From the NCBI GenBank assembly GCA_944322095.1, contig CALUNU010000015.1, positions 1 through 60,675 of the forward strand: a DNA stretch of 60,675 nt, read 5' to 3'. The stretch's first letter is position 1. The number at the start of each line of letters is the position of its first letter. A program made the translations under genes and the position numbers. Positions 21,104 through 30,185 of the stretch are shown here, in pieces. The notes beneath the pieces were generated by a model. It did no database searches, was not told where the DNA came from, and saw nothing but the letters and a program-made list of their open reading frames with translations. The DNA is from an uncultured Alloprevotella sp. (GTDB taxonomy: Bacteria; Bacteroidota; Bacteroidia; Bacteroidales; Bacteroidaceae).

Positions 21104-21321
21104 ATCGCGGAAACGAGAAAGCCGCAAGATAGCCATTTCGCCGCGCAAACCGCCACGCCACGGCCCGAAAACGCACCGATGCAACAAAAACTTAGCACCC
21201 CGCCGCCCGGCAGCGCTCGGGGTACGCATGCAGGAAGCCACGGAACGCAGCGCGGGCACGGCGCAAGCGTGCCCCGCGCCAAAAAAGGCCGGGCAAAGGG
21301 GCACATCCCGAATTTTATTTC

Positions 21322-21330
21322 TATTTTTGC
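21322..21330 (+). promoter_or_regulatory. -7 element for the DUF2723 gene
   Basis: TATTTTTGC, 49 bp before the ATG at 21380. The rest of 21104-21321 holds no gene. Confidence 0.6.
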
Positions 21331-21379
21331 CGGTTGGAATACTAAATTTCAAAAACATAGCATCGTTTCCATCGGATTT

Positions 21380-24300
21380 ATGAAACAGTACAAGCTCACG
21401 AACAACCTGCTGGGTTGGCTCACGTTTGCCATCGCCGCCTTTACCTACTGCTCCACCGTGGAGCCGACGGCGAGCTTCTGGGACTGCCCCGAGTTCATCA
21501 CGACGGCCTATAAGCTGGAAGTGGGCCACCCGCCCGGAGCTCCCTTCTTCATGCTGACGGGCAACTTCTTCTCGCAGCTGACAAACGACCCGGGCCGCGT
21601 GGCTTTCATGGTAAACATCATGTCGGCGCTGCTCTCGGCCTTTTGCATCCTGTTCCTGTTTTGGAGCATCACGCACCTGGCGCGCAAGCTCCTCTGCAAG
21701 GACGGCATCGTCACGTCCTGGCGCCAGACGCTGCTCATCATGGGCTGCGGCCTGACGGGCGCGCTGGTGTACACGTGGAGCGACACGTTCTGGTTCTCGG
21801 CCGTCGAGGGCGAGGTGTATGCCTATTCGTCGATGTTCACGGCCCTCGTGTTCTGGCTCATCCTGAAATGGGAAGACCACGCCGACGAGCCCCACTCCGA
21901 CCGCTGGCTTGTGCTCATCTTCTACCTGACGGGCCTGGCCGTGGGCGTCCATCTGCTCAACCTGCTCTGCCTGCCGGCCATCGCCCTGGTCTACTACTTC
22001 AAGAAAAACCCCGGGGCCACAGCCAAAGGCTCCGTCATGGCGCTGCTCGTTGGCATCCTGCTCGTGGCCGTCGTGCTCTATGGCGTCGTGCCGGGCATCG
22101 TGAAGATGGGAGGCTGGTTTGAGCTGTTCTTCGTGAATACGATCGGTCTGCCTTTCAACTCGGGCCTCGTGGTCTACATCTTCGTGCTCATCGGCGTGGT
22201 GCTCTCGGCCATCTACTTCACCAACAAGACCAACCGCCGGCGCATGGTGGTGCTCTTCACGCTCTCGGTGACGCTGCTGGGCATCCCCTTCTACGGCCGC
22301 GGCGCGGGCTCGCTCGTCCTGGGCCTTGTCCTGCTGGCAGTGCTGGTGTGGGTGCTCCTCTATAAGAACAAGGACGGCGTCTACGTGGTGCGCCGCCGCT
22401 TCATGAACACGGCCCTGCTCTGCATGCTCATGCTGATGATCGGCTACTCGTCGTATGCCATCATCGTGATACGCTCGGTGCAGAACCCGCCCATGGACCA
22501 GAACTCGCCCGAGGACATCTTCACGCTGGGCACCTACCTGAACCGCGAGCAATATGGCTCGAAACCGCTCGTCTACGGCCAGGCCTATACCGCACAGCCC
22601 ACCGACATGAGCACCAAAAAGGTATATCAGCGCCACGAAAAGACCTCGCCCGACGAAGCCGACCGCTACGACGAGGTGGAGGTGAACGACCAATACATCT
22701 ACCCGTCGGAGCTCTGCATGCTCTTCCCCCGCATGCACTCGGCCGCCCACGCCCAGGCTTATGAGGACTGGCTCGGCGGCGTGAAGAAGCGCGACGTGAC
22801 CTTCACGGCCAAAGACCGCGAGGGCAACGTGCTGGCCACCGACTTCGGCCAGATGCCCACACAATGGGACAACCTGCGCTTCTTCCTGTCGTACCAGGTT
22901 AACTTTATGTACTGGCGTTACTTCATGTGGAACTTCGCCGGCCGCCAGAACGACATCCAAGGCTACGGCGAACTGGAACACGGCAACTGGATTACGGGCA
23001 TACCCGTGATCGACAACGCCCTGTATGGCGACCAGGACGCCCTGCCCGACGAGCTCAAGGAGAACAAGGGCCACAACGTGTTCTATTGCCTGCCGCTGCT
23101 GCTGGGCATCATCGGCCTGTTCTGGCAGGCCTACCGCGGCAAAGAGGGCATCCGCCAGTTCTGGGTGGTTTTCTTCCTGTTCTTCATGACAGGCCTGGCC
23201 ATCGTGCTCTACCTGAACCAGACACCGCAGGAACCGCGCGAACGCGACTACGCCTATGCAGGCTCGTTCTATGCCTTTGCCATCTGGGTGGGGCTGGGCG
23301 TGGCAGCGCTGGCCAGGCTGCTCGAACGCTGCAAGCTGAAGCAGACGGCGGCATCGGCCATCGCCGTAGTGGCCGGCGTGTGCGTGCCCTTGCAGATGGT
23401 GAGCCAGACGTGGGACGACCACGACCGCTCGGGACGATATACGTGCCGCGACTTCGGAGCCAACTATCTGAACACGCTGCCCGAGAAGGGTAATCCCGTC
23501 ATCTTCACCAACGGCGACAACGACACCTTCCCGCTCTGGTACAACCAGGAGACCGAAGGCGTACGCACCGACACGCGCGTATGCAACCTCTCCTATCTGC
23601 AAACCGACTGGTACACCGACCAGATGCGACGCCCGGCCTACGACTCGCCCGCACTGCCCATCACGTGGGAACGCAGCGAATATGTCGACAACATGGGCCA
23701 CGACATTTTCTACGTACACCCGGAGCTGAAAGGCGAGCTCGACGAACTGAAAAAACAGAACCCGCAGACCGACCCGTACGAGTTGCAGTATATCATCGAC
23801 AACTTCGTGCGCAACCCCGAGATAGGCTTCATCCCAACCGACTCCATCGTGATGAGCGTCGACAAGAAAGCCGTGCTGGCCTCGGGCATGATGCTGCCCT
23901 ACGGCCCCGATTCGATCCCCGACAAGATGCACATCAGCCTGAAAGGGAAACGCATCGTGACGCGCAAAGATATGATGATATACGAACTGCTCGTCCACAG
24001 CAACTGGACGCGGCCGCTCTACATGAGCGTCACGCTGGGCGAAGACAACTACGCCGGGCTGAAAGACTACCTCGTGCTCGAAGGCCTGGCCCTGCGCGTC
24101 ACGCCGTTCGCGTTGGGTGGCGGCGCCATCGACACGGACAAGATGTATGACAACCTGATGAACAAATTCAAGTTTGGCGGCATCAACAAGGGCGGCGTTT
24201 ACCTGGACGAAACGACCACCCGCATGTGCTATACGCACCGTAACATGTTTGTTCTGCTGGCCAAGCAGCTGCTGCGCGAAGGCAAGCGCGACAAGGCGCT

Positions 24301-24706
24301 GGCCGTGCTGCGCAAGTGCAAGGAAGTGCTCCCGCCCGAGACAGCCCGCTACAACCTCTTCGGCGTGGGCTACGACTACGAGCAAGGCCTCTTCGACCTG
24401 CCCGAGCTGTGGCACCAGGTGGGACAAGACAAAGAGTCGGAGCGCGTTCTGCTGCAGCTGGCAGGCGATGCACGGCAATACATCACGTGGTACAACACGT
24501 TGAGCCCCCGACGCCTCGCACGCTACAGCAGCAACGCCTCGCGGCAGTTTACCTACCTGAGCGCTGCCGTCCGCGGCCTGCAACGTTGCGGGTCGAAGCG
24601 CGCCAAGGAGTTTGAAGACTACCTGAACCGCGCCTACGAAACCCCGGCCGGCCAGCTGTATGTCGACGCCATGATGCAACAGTTCACCGACTTGCAGGGC
24701 GCATGA
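21380..24706 (+). CDS. DUF2723-family integral membrane protein
   Basis: The 1108-residue protein has about ten hydrophobic segments in the N-terminal third, further ones near residues 565-660, and a large soluble C-terminal domain. The segment TYCSTVEPTASFWDCPEF near residues 25-42, with an acidic residue on the first extracytoplasmic loop, is the DUF2723 hallmark. The family is distantly related to protein O-mannosyltransferases (GT-C fold), so transfer of a lipid-linked sugar to secreted proteins is a reasonable hypothesis. The start was chosen at ATG 21380 (MKQYKLTNN), downstream of the TATTTTTGC box. The stop overlaps the next ATG by 4 bp (ATGA), so the deacetylase gene is translationally coupled to it. 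Confidence 0.85.
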   Translation: MKQYKLTNNLLGWLTFAIAAFTYCSTVEPTASFWDCPEFITTAYKLEVGHPPGAPFFMLTGNFFSQLTNDPGRVAFMVNIMSALLSAFCILFLFWSITHLARKLLCKDGIVTSWRQTLLIMGCGLTGALVYTWSDTFWFSAVEGEVYAYSSMFTALVFWLILKWEDHADEPHSDRWLVLIFYLTGLAVGVHLLNLLCLPAIALVYYFKKNPGATAKGSVMALLVGILLVAVVLYGVVPGIVKMGGWFELFFVNTIGLPFNSGLVVYIFVLIGVVLSAIYFTNKTNRRRMVVLFTLSVTLLGIPFYGRGAGSLVLGLVLLAVLVWVLLYKNKDGVYVVRRRFMNTALLCMLMLMIGYSSYAIIVIRSVQNPPMDQNSPEDIFTLGTYLNREQYGSKPLVYGQAYTAQPTDMSTKKVYQRHEKTSPDEADRYDEVEVNDQYIYPSELCMLFPRMHSAAHAQAYEDWLGGVKKRDVTFTAKDREGNVLATDFGQMPTQWDNLRFFLSYQVNFMYWRYFMWNFAGRQNDIQGYGELEHGNWITGIPVIDNALYGDQDALPDELKENKGHNVFYCLPLLLGIIGLFWQAYRGKEGIRQFWVVFFLFFMTGLAIVLYLNQTPQEPRERDYAYAGSFYAFAIWVGLGVAALARLLERCKLKQTAASAIAVVAGVCVPLQMVSQTWDDHDRSGRYTCRDFGANYLNTLPEKGNPVIFTNGDNDTFPLWYNQETEGVRTDTRVCNLSYLQTDWYTDQMRRPAYDSPALPITWERSEYVDNMGHDIFYVHPELKGELDELKKQNPQTDPYELQYIIDNFVRNPEIGFIPTDSIVMSVDKKAVLASGMMLPYGPDSIPDKMHISLKGKRIVTRKDMMIYELLVHSNWTRPLYMSVTLGEDNYAGLKDYLVLEGLALRVTPFALGGGAIDTDKMYDNLMNKFKFGGINKGGVYLDETTTRMCYTHRNMFVLLAKQLLREGKRDKALAVLRKCKEVLPPETARYNLFGVGYDYEQGLFDLPELWHQVGQDKESERVLLQLAGDARQYITWYNTLSPRRLARYSSNASRQFTYLSAAVRGLQRCGSKRAKEFEDYLNRAYETPAGQLYVDAMMQQFTDLQGA

Positions 24707-25314
24707 TCATCGAACAACCGGCCAAGTTCCTGCGATGGATATATCCTCGCGCCCTGTGGCGCATGGATGCGCGGGAACACGCCGTCTACCTCACGTTCGA
24801 CGACGGCCCCATCCCCGAGGTGACGCCATGGGTGCTCGACGTGCTGAAACACTACGGCGTAAGAGCCACCTTTTTCATGGTGGGCGACAACGTACGCAAG
24901 CACCCGGACGAGTTTGAAATGGTGCGCGCCGCAGGCCACCGTCTGGGCAACCACACGTTCAACCACATCGGAGGGCTGCGCCACGGCATCCGCAGCTACC
25001 TACGCAACGTCGACAAGGCGAACGAGCTGATAGGCACCGACCTGTTCCGGCCCCCACACGGCTGGATGAAGTGGGAACAGTACATTGCCGTGCGGCAGAA
25101 ATACCGCGTCGTTATGTGGGATCTCGTCACGCGCGACTATTCCACCCTGCTCAACGGCCGCGACGTGCTGCTCAACGTCAGACGCTTTGCCCGCAACGGG
25201 AGCATCATCACGTTCCACGATTCACTGAAAAGCCAGGACAAGCTGCTTTACGCTCTGCCGCGCAGCATCGAATGGCTGCTCTCCCAAGGATACGCGTTCC
25301 GCGTGTTCGACTGA
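24703..25314 (+). CDS. Polysaccharide deacetylase (NodB homology domain)
   Basis: The 203-residue carbohydrate esterase family 4 protein has motif 1 TFDDGP (residues 30-35, catalytic and metal aspartates), motif 2 GNHTFNH (82-88, metal histidines), motif 3 RPPHG (about 115), motif 4 WDLVTRDY and motif 5 FHDS. It would remove acetyl groups from N-acetylated glycans. No signal peptide is evident; the N-terminus IEQPAKFLRWIYPRALWR may associate with the membrane. The 4-bp overlap with the DUF2723 gene suggests that the two act together on a cell-envelope glycan. Confidence 0.85.
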   Translation: MIIEQPAKFLRWIYPRALWRMDAREHAVYLTFDDGPIPEVTPWVLDVLKHYGVRATFFMVGDNVRKHPDEFEMVRAAGHRLGNHTFNHIGGLRHGIRSYLRNVDKANELIGTDLFRPPHGWMKWEQYIAVRQKYRVVMWDLVTRDYSTLLNGRDVLLNVRRFARNGSIITFHDSLKSQDKLLYALPRSIEWLLSQGYAFRVFD

Positions 25315-25352
25315 AGACAGCCGTCCGACACCCTCTTTTATTGAACGCATAC

Positions 25353-26270
25353 ATGAACATTCTCTCCTCTCTGCAAGTGAAAACCGAGGCCGCGCGCCTC
25401 GGTTTTTCTGCATGCGGACTGGCCCCTGCCGCTCCCCTGCCTAAAGAGCGTGCCGAGGCGCTGCACCGCTGGTTGGCGGCAGGAATGCACGGCGAGATGG
25501 GCTATCTGGAACGCCACGCCTCCCTGCGCCTCGACCCCACGCTGCTCGTGCCGGGAGCCAGGACGGTGGTCAGCGTGGCGCTCAACTATTATCCCGCCGC
25601 GACGCCGCCCGAAGGAGGTTTCCGCTTGGCCCGCTATGCTTTGGGGCTCGACTATCACGACGTCGTGCGCCAACGCCTGCGGGCTCTGCTGGCCGCCATC
25701 GGCGCCGAAAACGACGGTCGTCCCTGCTGCGACACAGCCCCCGTCGACGAACACTATTGGGCCGTCCGTTGCGGCCTTGGCTGGCAAGGCCGCAACGGGC
25801 AGCTCATCATCCCGGGAGCAGGCAGCTATTTCTTTTTGGGCGAACTCATCCTCACGCGCCCCGCCGACCACTACGACGAGCCCTCCGCCCCACGCTGCGG
25901 CACGTGCAGCCGTTGCGTCAAAGCATGCCCCGGCGGTGCCCTCAACGGCGACGGCACGATGGACGCACGGCGATGCCTGTCGTACCTCACCATCGAACAA
26001 CGCGGCCCCCTGCCCTCCGGGACGGGCCGGCTGATGGGCCGCTGCTTCTACGGCTGCGACCGCTGCTCCGAAACCTGCCCTTGGAACCGCTTTGCCCGGC
26101 CCACGGACGTCGAAGCTTTTGCCCCCCGCCCGGGCCTGCTCGACATGACGGACGAGGCGTGGCTCCGCCTCTCGCCCGAGGAATACCGCACCCTGTTCAA
26201 GGGCAGCGCCGTGAAACGTGCCAAATACGAGGGCCTCATGCGCAACATACGCGAAGCCGCCGGCTTCTGA
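25353..26270 (+). CDS. queG: Epoxyqueuosine reductase
   Basis: A cobalamin-dependent Fe-S enzyme for the last step of queuosine synthesis, reducing epoxyqueuosine to queuosine in tRNA anticodons. The 305-residue protein has the QueG N-terminal region (ARLGFSACGLAPA), WAVRCGLGWQGRNGQLI, and two ferredoxin-type cysteine clusters CGTCSRCVKACPGG (about 187) and CDRCSETCPWN (about 230). I placed the start at ATG 25353, which gives the family length. A longer frame upstream only overlaps the deacetylase gene. It lies 38 bp after that gene. Confidence 0.9.
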   Translation: MNILSSLQVKTEAARLGFSACGLAPAAPLPKERAEALHRWLAAGMHGEMGYLERHASLRLDPTLLVPGARTVVSVALNYYPAATPPEGGFRLARYALGLDYHDVVRQRLRALLAAIGAENDGRPCCDTAPVDEHYWAVRCGLGWQGRNGQLIIPGAGSYFFLGELILTRPADHYDEPSAPRCGTCSRCVKACPGGALNGDGTMDARRCLSYLTIEQRGPLPSGTGRLMGRCFYGCDRCSETCPWNRFARPTDVEAFAPRPGLLDMTDEAWLRLSPEEYRTLFKGSAVKRAKYEGLMRNIREAAGF

Positions 26271-26369
26271 GGCTCCGAAAACCACCTGCATCACGCAAAA
26301 AGCCACCTGCATCGCGCCGCACGTCAAAAAAAGCGGCGCGGCGAGGAGTAGCGTCTCAAAATAAATTCC

Positions 26370-26378
26370 TAATTTTGC
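26370..26378 (+). promoter_or_regulatory. -7 element for pnp
   Basis: TAATTTTGC, 44 bp before the pnp ATG. Confidence 0.6.
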
Positions 26379-26422
26379 GCGATTTATAGACGTATACGAA
26401 CTAATTTTAAGACAATAAACCG

Positions 26423-28630
26423 ATGAACGTGATTACCAAGACCGTCTCGCTGCCCGATGGGCGCACCATCAGCATCGAGACCGGCAAGCTGGCCAAGCAA
26501 GCCGACGGCGCCGTCATGCTCCGTCTGAACAACACGATGCTGCTGGCCACAGTGTGCGGCGCAAAGGACGCCGTCCCCGGCACGGACTTCATGCCCCTGC
26601 AATGTGACTACAAGGAAAAATATGCAGCCGCCGGGCGTTTCCCCGGAGGCTTCACGAAGCGCGAAGGGCGTGCCTCCGACTATGAAATCCTCACCTCACG
26701 TCTGGTCGACCGCGCACTGCGCCCTCTCTTCCCGAGCAACTATCACGCCGAAGTCTACGTCAACATCACGCTCCACTCCGCCGACGGTGTAGACATGCCC
26801 GATGCGCTGGCAGGCTTTGCAGCCTCGGCAGCCCTGGCCTGCTCCGACATTCCTTTCGAAGGCCCCATCTCTGAAGTACGCGTGGCCCGCATCAACGGCG
26901 AATACGTCGTCGACCCCACGTTTGAGCAGCTCGAAAGCGCCGACATGGACATCATGGTGGGCGCCACCGAGGAGAACATCATGATGGTCGAGGGCGAAAT
27001 GAAGGAAGTGAGCGAGGCCGACCTGCTCCAAGCCCTGAAAGTGGCCCACGAAGCCATCAAGCCCATGTGCCGCTTGCAGAAAGAACTCATGAAAGAGCTC
27101 GGCACCGACGTGAAGCGCGAATATTGCCACGAAGTGAACGACGAGGAACTCCGCGAACAGGTCAAGCAGGAATGCTACGCCCCGGCCTACGCCATCGCCG
27201 AGGCCGGCGACCACGACAAGCACCAGCGCGAAGAGGCTTTCGACAAGATCCGCGAGGACTTCAAGGAGCGCTATGCCGAAGCACATGCCGACCTCACGCC
27301 CGACGAACTGGAAGAAAAGAACACGCTCATCGACAGATATTACCACGACGTGGAACGCGACGCCATGCGCCGTTGCATCCTGGACGAAGGAAAGCGCCTT
27401 GACGGCCGCGCCACCACCGACATCCGCCCCATCTGGTGCGAGATCGACCCGCTGCCCGGTCCTCACGGCTCGGCCATCTTTACCCGCGGCGAAACGCAGT
27501 CGCTCTCCACGTGCACGCTCGGCACGAAGCTCGACGAAAAGCTCGTCGACGACGTGCTCGACAAGAGCTACATGCGTTTCCTGCTCCACTACAACTTCCC
27601 GCCCTTCTCCACGGGCGAAGCCAAGGCCCAGCGCGGCGTGGGCCGTCGCGAAATAGGCCACGGCCACCTCGCTTGGCGCGCGCTGAAAGGCCAGATCCCC
27701 GAGGATTTCCCCTACACCGTTCGCGTGGTGAGCGACATTCTCGAATCGAACGGCTCTTCCTCCATGGCCACCGTCTGCGCCGGCACGCTCGCCCTGCTTG
27801 ATGCCGGCGTGCCCATCAAGGCTCCCGTCAGCGGCATCGCCATGGGCCTCATCAAAAACCCCGGCGAAGACAAATATGCCATCCTCTCCGACATCCTCGG
27901 CGACGAGGATCACCTGGGCGACATGGACTTCAAGACCACCGGTACGCTCAAAGGCCTCACCGCCACGCAGATGGACATCAAGTGCGACGGCCTGTCGTAC
28001 GAAATTCTCGAAAAGGCACTCATGCAAGCCAAGCAAGGCCGCGAATACATCCTCTCGAAGCTGACCGAGGCCATGCCCGCACCCCGCCCCGACTACAAGC
28101 CTCAGGTGCCCCGCATCGAGCAGTTCACCATCCCCAAGGAATACATCGGAGCCGTCATCGGCCCGGGCGGAAAAATCATCCAGGGCATGCAGGAAGACAC
28201 CGGAGCCACGATCACCATCGACGAAGAAGACGGAGTGGGCAAGGTGCAGGTCAGCGCGCCCAACAAGGAAAGCATCGATGCGGCCGTGGCCAAAATACGC
28301 GCCATCGTGGCCATCCCCGAGGTGGGCGAAGTGTACGACGCCAAGGTCATCAGCATCATGCCCTACGGCTGTTTCGTCGAATTCATGCCCGGTAAGGAAG
28401 GTCTGCTCCACATCAGCGAAATTGCATGGAAGCGCCTCGAAACGGTCGAGGAGGCCGGCATCAAGGAGGGCGACCACATCACGGTGAAGCTCCTCGAAAT
28501 CGACGAGAAGACGGGCAAGTTCCGCCTCTCGCACCGCGTGCTCGAAGAAAAGCCCGAAGGCTACGAAGAACGCCCGGCCCGCCGTCGCGGCGGCGAGAGC
28601 CCCCGCGGCCCGCGCCACGAGCGCCGATAA
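26423..28630 (+). CDS. pnp: Polynucleotide phosphorylase
   Basis: A 3'-to-5' phosphorolytic exoribonuclease in mRNA decay. The 735-residue protein has two RNase PH domains (N-terminal [20 protein letters not shown]; the second with [13 protein letters not shown] and the catalytic [18 protein letters not shown] region), a KH domain (about 571-625, [16 protein letters not shown]) and an S1 domain (about 636-705, [20 protein letters not shown]). A basic tail [16 protein letters not shown] ends the protein. The length is normal. It is transcribed alone, between a TAATTTTGC promoter box and a strong terminator. Confidence 0.95.
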   Translation: MNVITKTVSLPDGRTISIETGKLAKQADGAVMLRLNNTMLLATVCGAKDAVPGTDFMPLQCDYKEKYAAAGRFPGGFTKREGRASDYEILTSRLVDRALRPLFPSNYHAEVYVNITLHSADGVDMPDALAGFAASAALACSDIPFEGPISEVRVARINGEYVVDPTFEQLESADMDIMVGATEENIMMVEGEMKEVSEADLLQALKVAHEAIKPMCRLQKELMKELGTDVKREYCHEVNDEELREQVKQECYAPAYAIAEAGDHDKHQREEAFDKIREDFKERYAEAHADLTPDELEEKNTLIDRYYHDVERDAMRRCILDEGKRLDGRATTDIRPIWCEIDPLPGPHGSAIFTRGETQSLSTCTLGTKLDEKLVDDVLDKSYMRFLLHYNFPPFSTGEAKAQRGVGRREIGHGHLAWRALKGQIPEDFPYTVRVVSDILESNGSSSMATVCAGTLALLDAGVPIKAPVSGIAMGLIKNPGEDKYAILSDILGDEDHLGDMDFKTTGTLKGLTATQMDIKCDGLSYEILEKALMQAKQGREYILSKLTEAMPAPRPDYKPQVPRIEQFTIPKEYIGAVIGPGGKIIQGMQEDTGATITIDEEDGVGKVQVSAPNKESIDAAVAKIRAIVAIPEVGEVYDAKVISIMPYGCFVEFMPGKEGLLHISEIAWKRLETVEEAGIKEGDHITVKLLEIDEKTGKFRLSHRVLEEKPEGYEERPARRRGGESPRGPRHERR

Positions 28631-28683
28631 GCTCAGCCCGCGTGTAGCGGCCGCCAAGGCGCTGCCACACGCCGTTCATACAA

Positions 28684-28722
28684 CGCTCCTGCCCCGTCAC
28701 GGGGCGGGAGCGTTTTCTTTTT
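28684..28722 (+). terminator. Intrinsic terminator after pnp
   Basis: Stem CGCTCCTGCCCCG/CGGGGCGGGAGCG with one T-G pair and a 3-nt loop, followed by TTTTCTTTTT. Confidence 0.9.
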
Positions 28723-28801
28723 CCCGCCGGCGCAAAGGCCCGTCCCACAGCTTTTTTGCAATAAAAGTCCAAAAACGCACAACGGCCGAGCCGGAAATGC
28801 C

Positions 28802-28809
28802 TATATTTG
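28802..28809 (+). promoter_or_regulatory. -7 element for the first Sel1-repeat gene
   Basis: TATATTTG, 39 bp before the ATG at 28849. It overlaps an upstream in-frame start codon at 28807, which is therefore unlikely to be used. Confidence 0.6.
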
Positions 28810-28848
28810 TTGCCAGAATATGCCTATCCCATCCTAAAACGAAAAACG

Positions 28849-30072
28849 ATGAAGAAGCTCCTGTTATCCCTCGTCTGCCTGCTTGCGGCCACCGTCCCGG
28901 CCGCCGCCCAGACGCTGGCCGACTATCAGGCCGCCGCCCAAAGGGGCGACCTGCAGGCCATCTACAACGTGGCCCGCTGCTACGAGAACGGCTACGGCTG
29001 CACGGCCGACCAGCGCCTCGCCACCCAATGGTATCTGCGCGCCGCCGGCATGGGCCATGCCGATGCCCAGTACACCCTGGGCTACCGCTACGAGCAGGGC
29101 AAGGGCACCACGCGCGACGCCGCGCAGGCCGTTTACTGGTATGGCCAGGCCGCCAAGCAGGGCCAGGCCGCTGCCGCCTGCAACCTGGGCAGCTGCTACT
29201 ATAACGGCACGGGCGTCGGGCAGGACTACCGCACGGCCGCCGCGTGGTACCGTCGCTCGGCCGAGGCGGGCTTTGCCGCGGGGCAATACAACCTGGCCGT
29301 CTGCCACAAGAAAGGCCTGGGCGTGGAGCGCAGCGACACCGAGGCCGCCCGCTGGTATGCCAAGGCCGCCGCGCAGGGCTTCGCCGCAGCACAGTTTGCC
29401 TTGGGCGAAGCCTACGAGCAGGGCAACGGCGTCGGGCAGGACTTCCACGAAGCCGTCCGATGGTATCGCGCCGCTGCCGAACAAGGCCATGCCGGGGCGC
29501 AGTGCAACCTGGGCAGCTGCTACGACTACGGTGCCGGCGTGGAGCGCGACGCCGCGCAGGCCGTCGAGTGGTACCGCCGCGCCGCCGCGCAGGGGCTGGC
29601 GCAGGCCCAGTGCTACCTGGGCATCTGCTACGAGCAGGGCGTCGGCGTGGCCCGCGACGAAAAGGAAGCCGTCCGATGGTACACGAAAGCTGCCGACAGC
29701 GGCAACAGCCAGGCGCAGTGCAACCTCGGCCTGTGCTACTACCGCGGCACGGGCGTCCGCCAAAGCTACAGGCGGGCCGTCGACTGGTATGAAAAGGCCG
29801 CCGCACAGGACAACGCCCGCGCCCAATACAACCTGGGCGTGTGCTACGCCTACGGCCACGGCGTCAAGAAGGACTACCACACCGCCGCCAACTGGTTCCG
29901 CCTCGCCGCCAACCAGGGCCTCACCGACGCGCAGTGTAACCTGGCCACCTGCTACGAGCTGGGCTGGGGCGTGCCCCGCGACGCCGACCAGGCCTGCTAT
30001 TGGTACGAAAAGGCCGCCGCACAGGACGACCCCGAAGCCATCAACGCCCTGAAGCGCCTGCGCGGCCGATAG
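28849..30072 (+). CDS. Secreted Sel1-like repeat protein (10 repeats)
   Basis: The 407-residue protein has the signal peptide MKKLLLSLVCLLAATVPAAAQ followed by ten Sel1-type helical repeats of about 36 residues with the pattern AQYNLGxCYxxGxG. It ends in a half repeat (DDPEAINALKRLRGR). Sel1 arrays form an alpha-solenoid that binds proteins. It has no sorting tail or catalytic motif, so periplasmic scaffolding is the likely role. The start was set to MKK because it gives a proper signal peptide. The DNA is unusually repetitive as a result of the repeats. Confidence 0.85.
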   Translation: MKKLLLSLVCLLAATVPAAAQTLADYQAAAQRGDLQAIYNVARCYENGYGCTADQRLATQWYLRAAGMGHADAQYTLGYRYEQGKGTTRDAAQAVYWYGQAAKQGQAAAACNLGSCYYNGTGVGQDYRTAAAWYRRSAEAGFAAGQYNLAVCHKKGLGVERSDTEAARWYAKAAAQGFAAAQFALGEAYEQGNGVGQDFHEAVRWYRAAAEQGHAGAQCNLGSCYDYGAGVERDAAQAVEWYRRAAAQGLAQAQCYLGICYEQGVGVARDEKEAVRWYTKAADSGNSQAQCNLGLCYYRGTGVRQSYRRAVDWYEKAAAQDNARAQYNLGVCYAYGHGVKKDYHTAANWFRLAANQGLTDAQCNLATCYELGWGVPRDADQACYWYEKAAAQDDPEAINALKRLRGR

Positions 30073-30112
30073 GGCCACAGGGCCGCCCACGGCCGCCCGC
30101 TTCCCCATTCCC

Positions 30113-30144
30113 GCCGCCCGTTCCACGGGGACGGGCGGCTTTTT
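30113..30144 (+). terminator. Intrinsic terminator between the Sel1 genes
   Basis: Stem GCCGCCCGT/ACGGGCGGC with a 9-nt loop, followed by TTTTTC. Confidence 0.85.
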
Positions 30145-30185
30145 CATTTTCCCCCTCAACGAAAACACCCTAACACCTTACAGCC

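Noticed and set aside
21104..24679. Upstream extension of the CotH-like frame to about 1600 codons
   Set aside because: Everything upstream of 21103 is antisense to the DUF2723 gene. The signal peptide at MKRWLFFL marks the real start.
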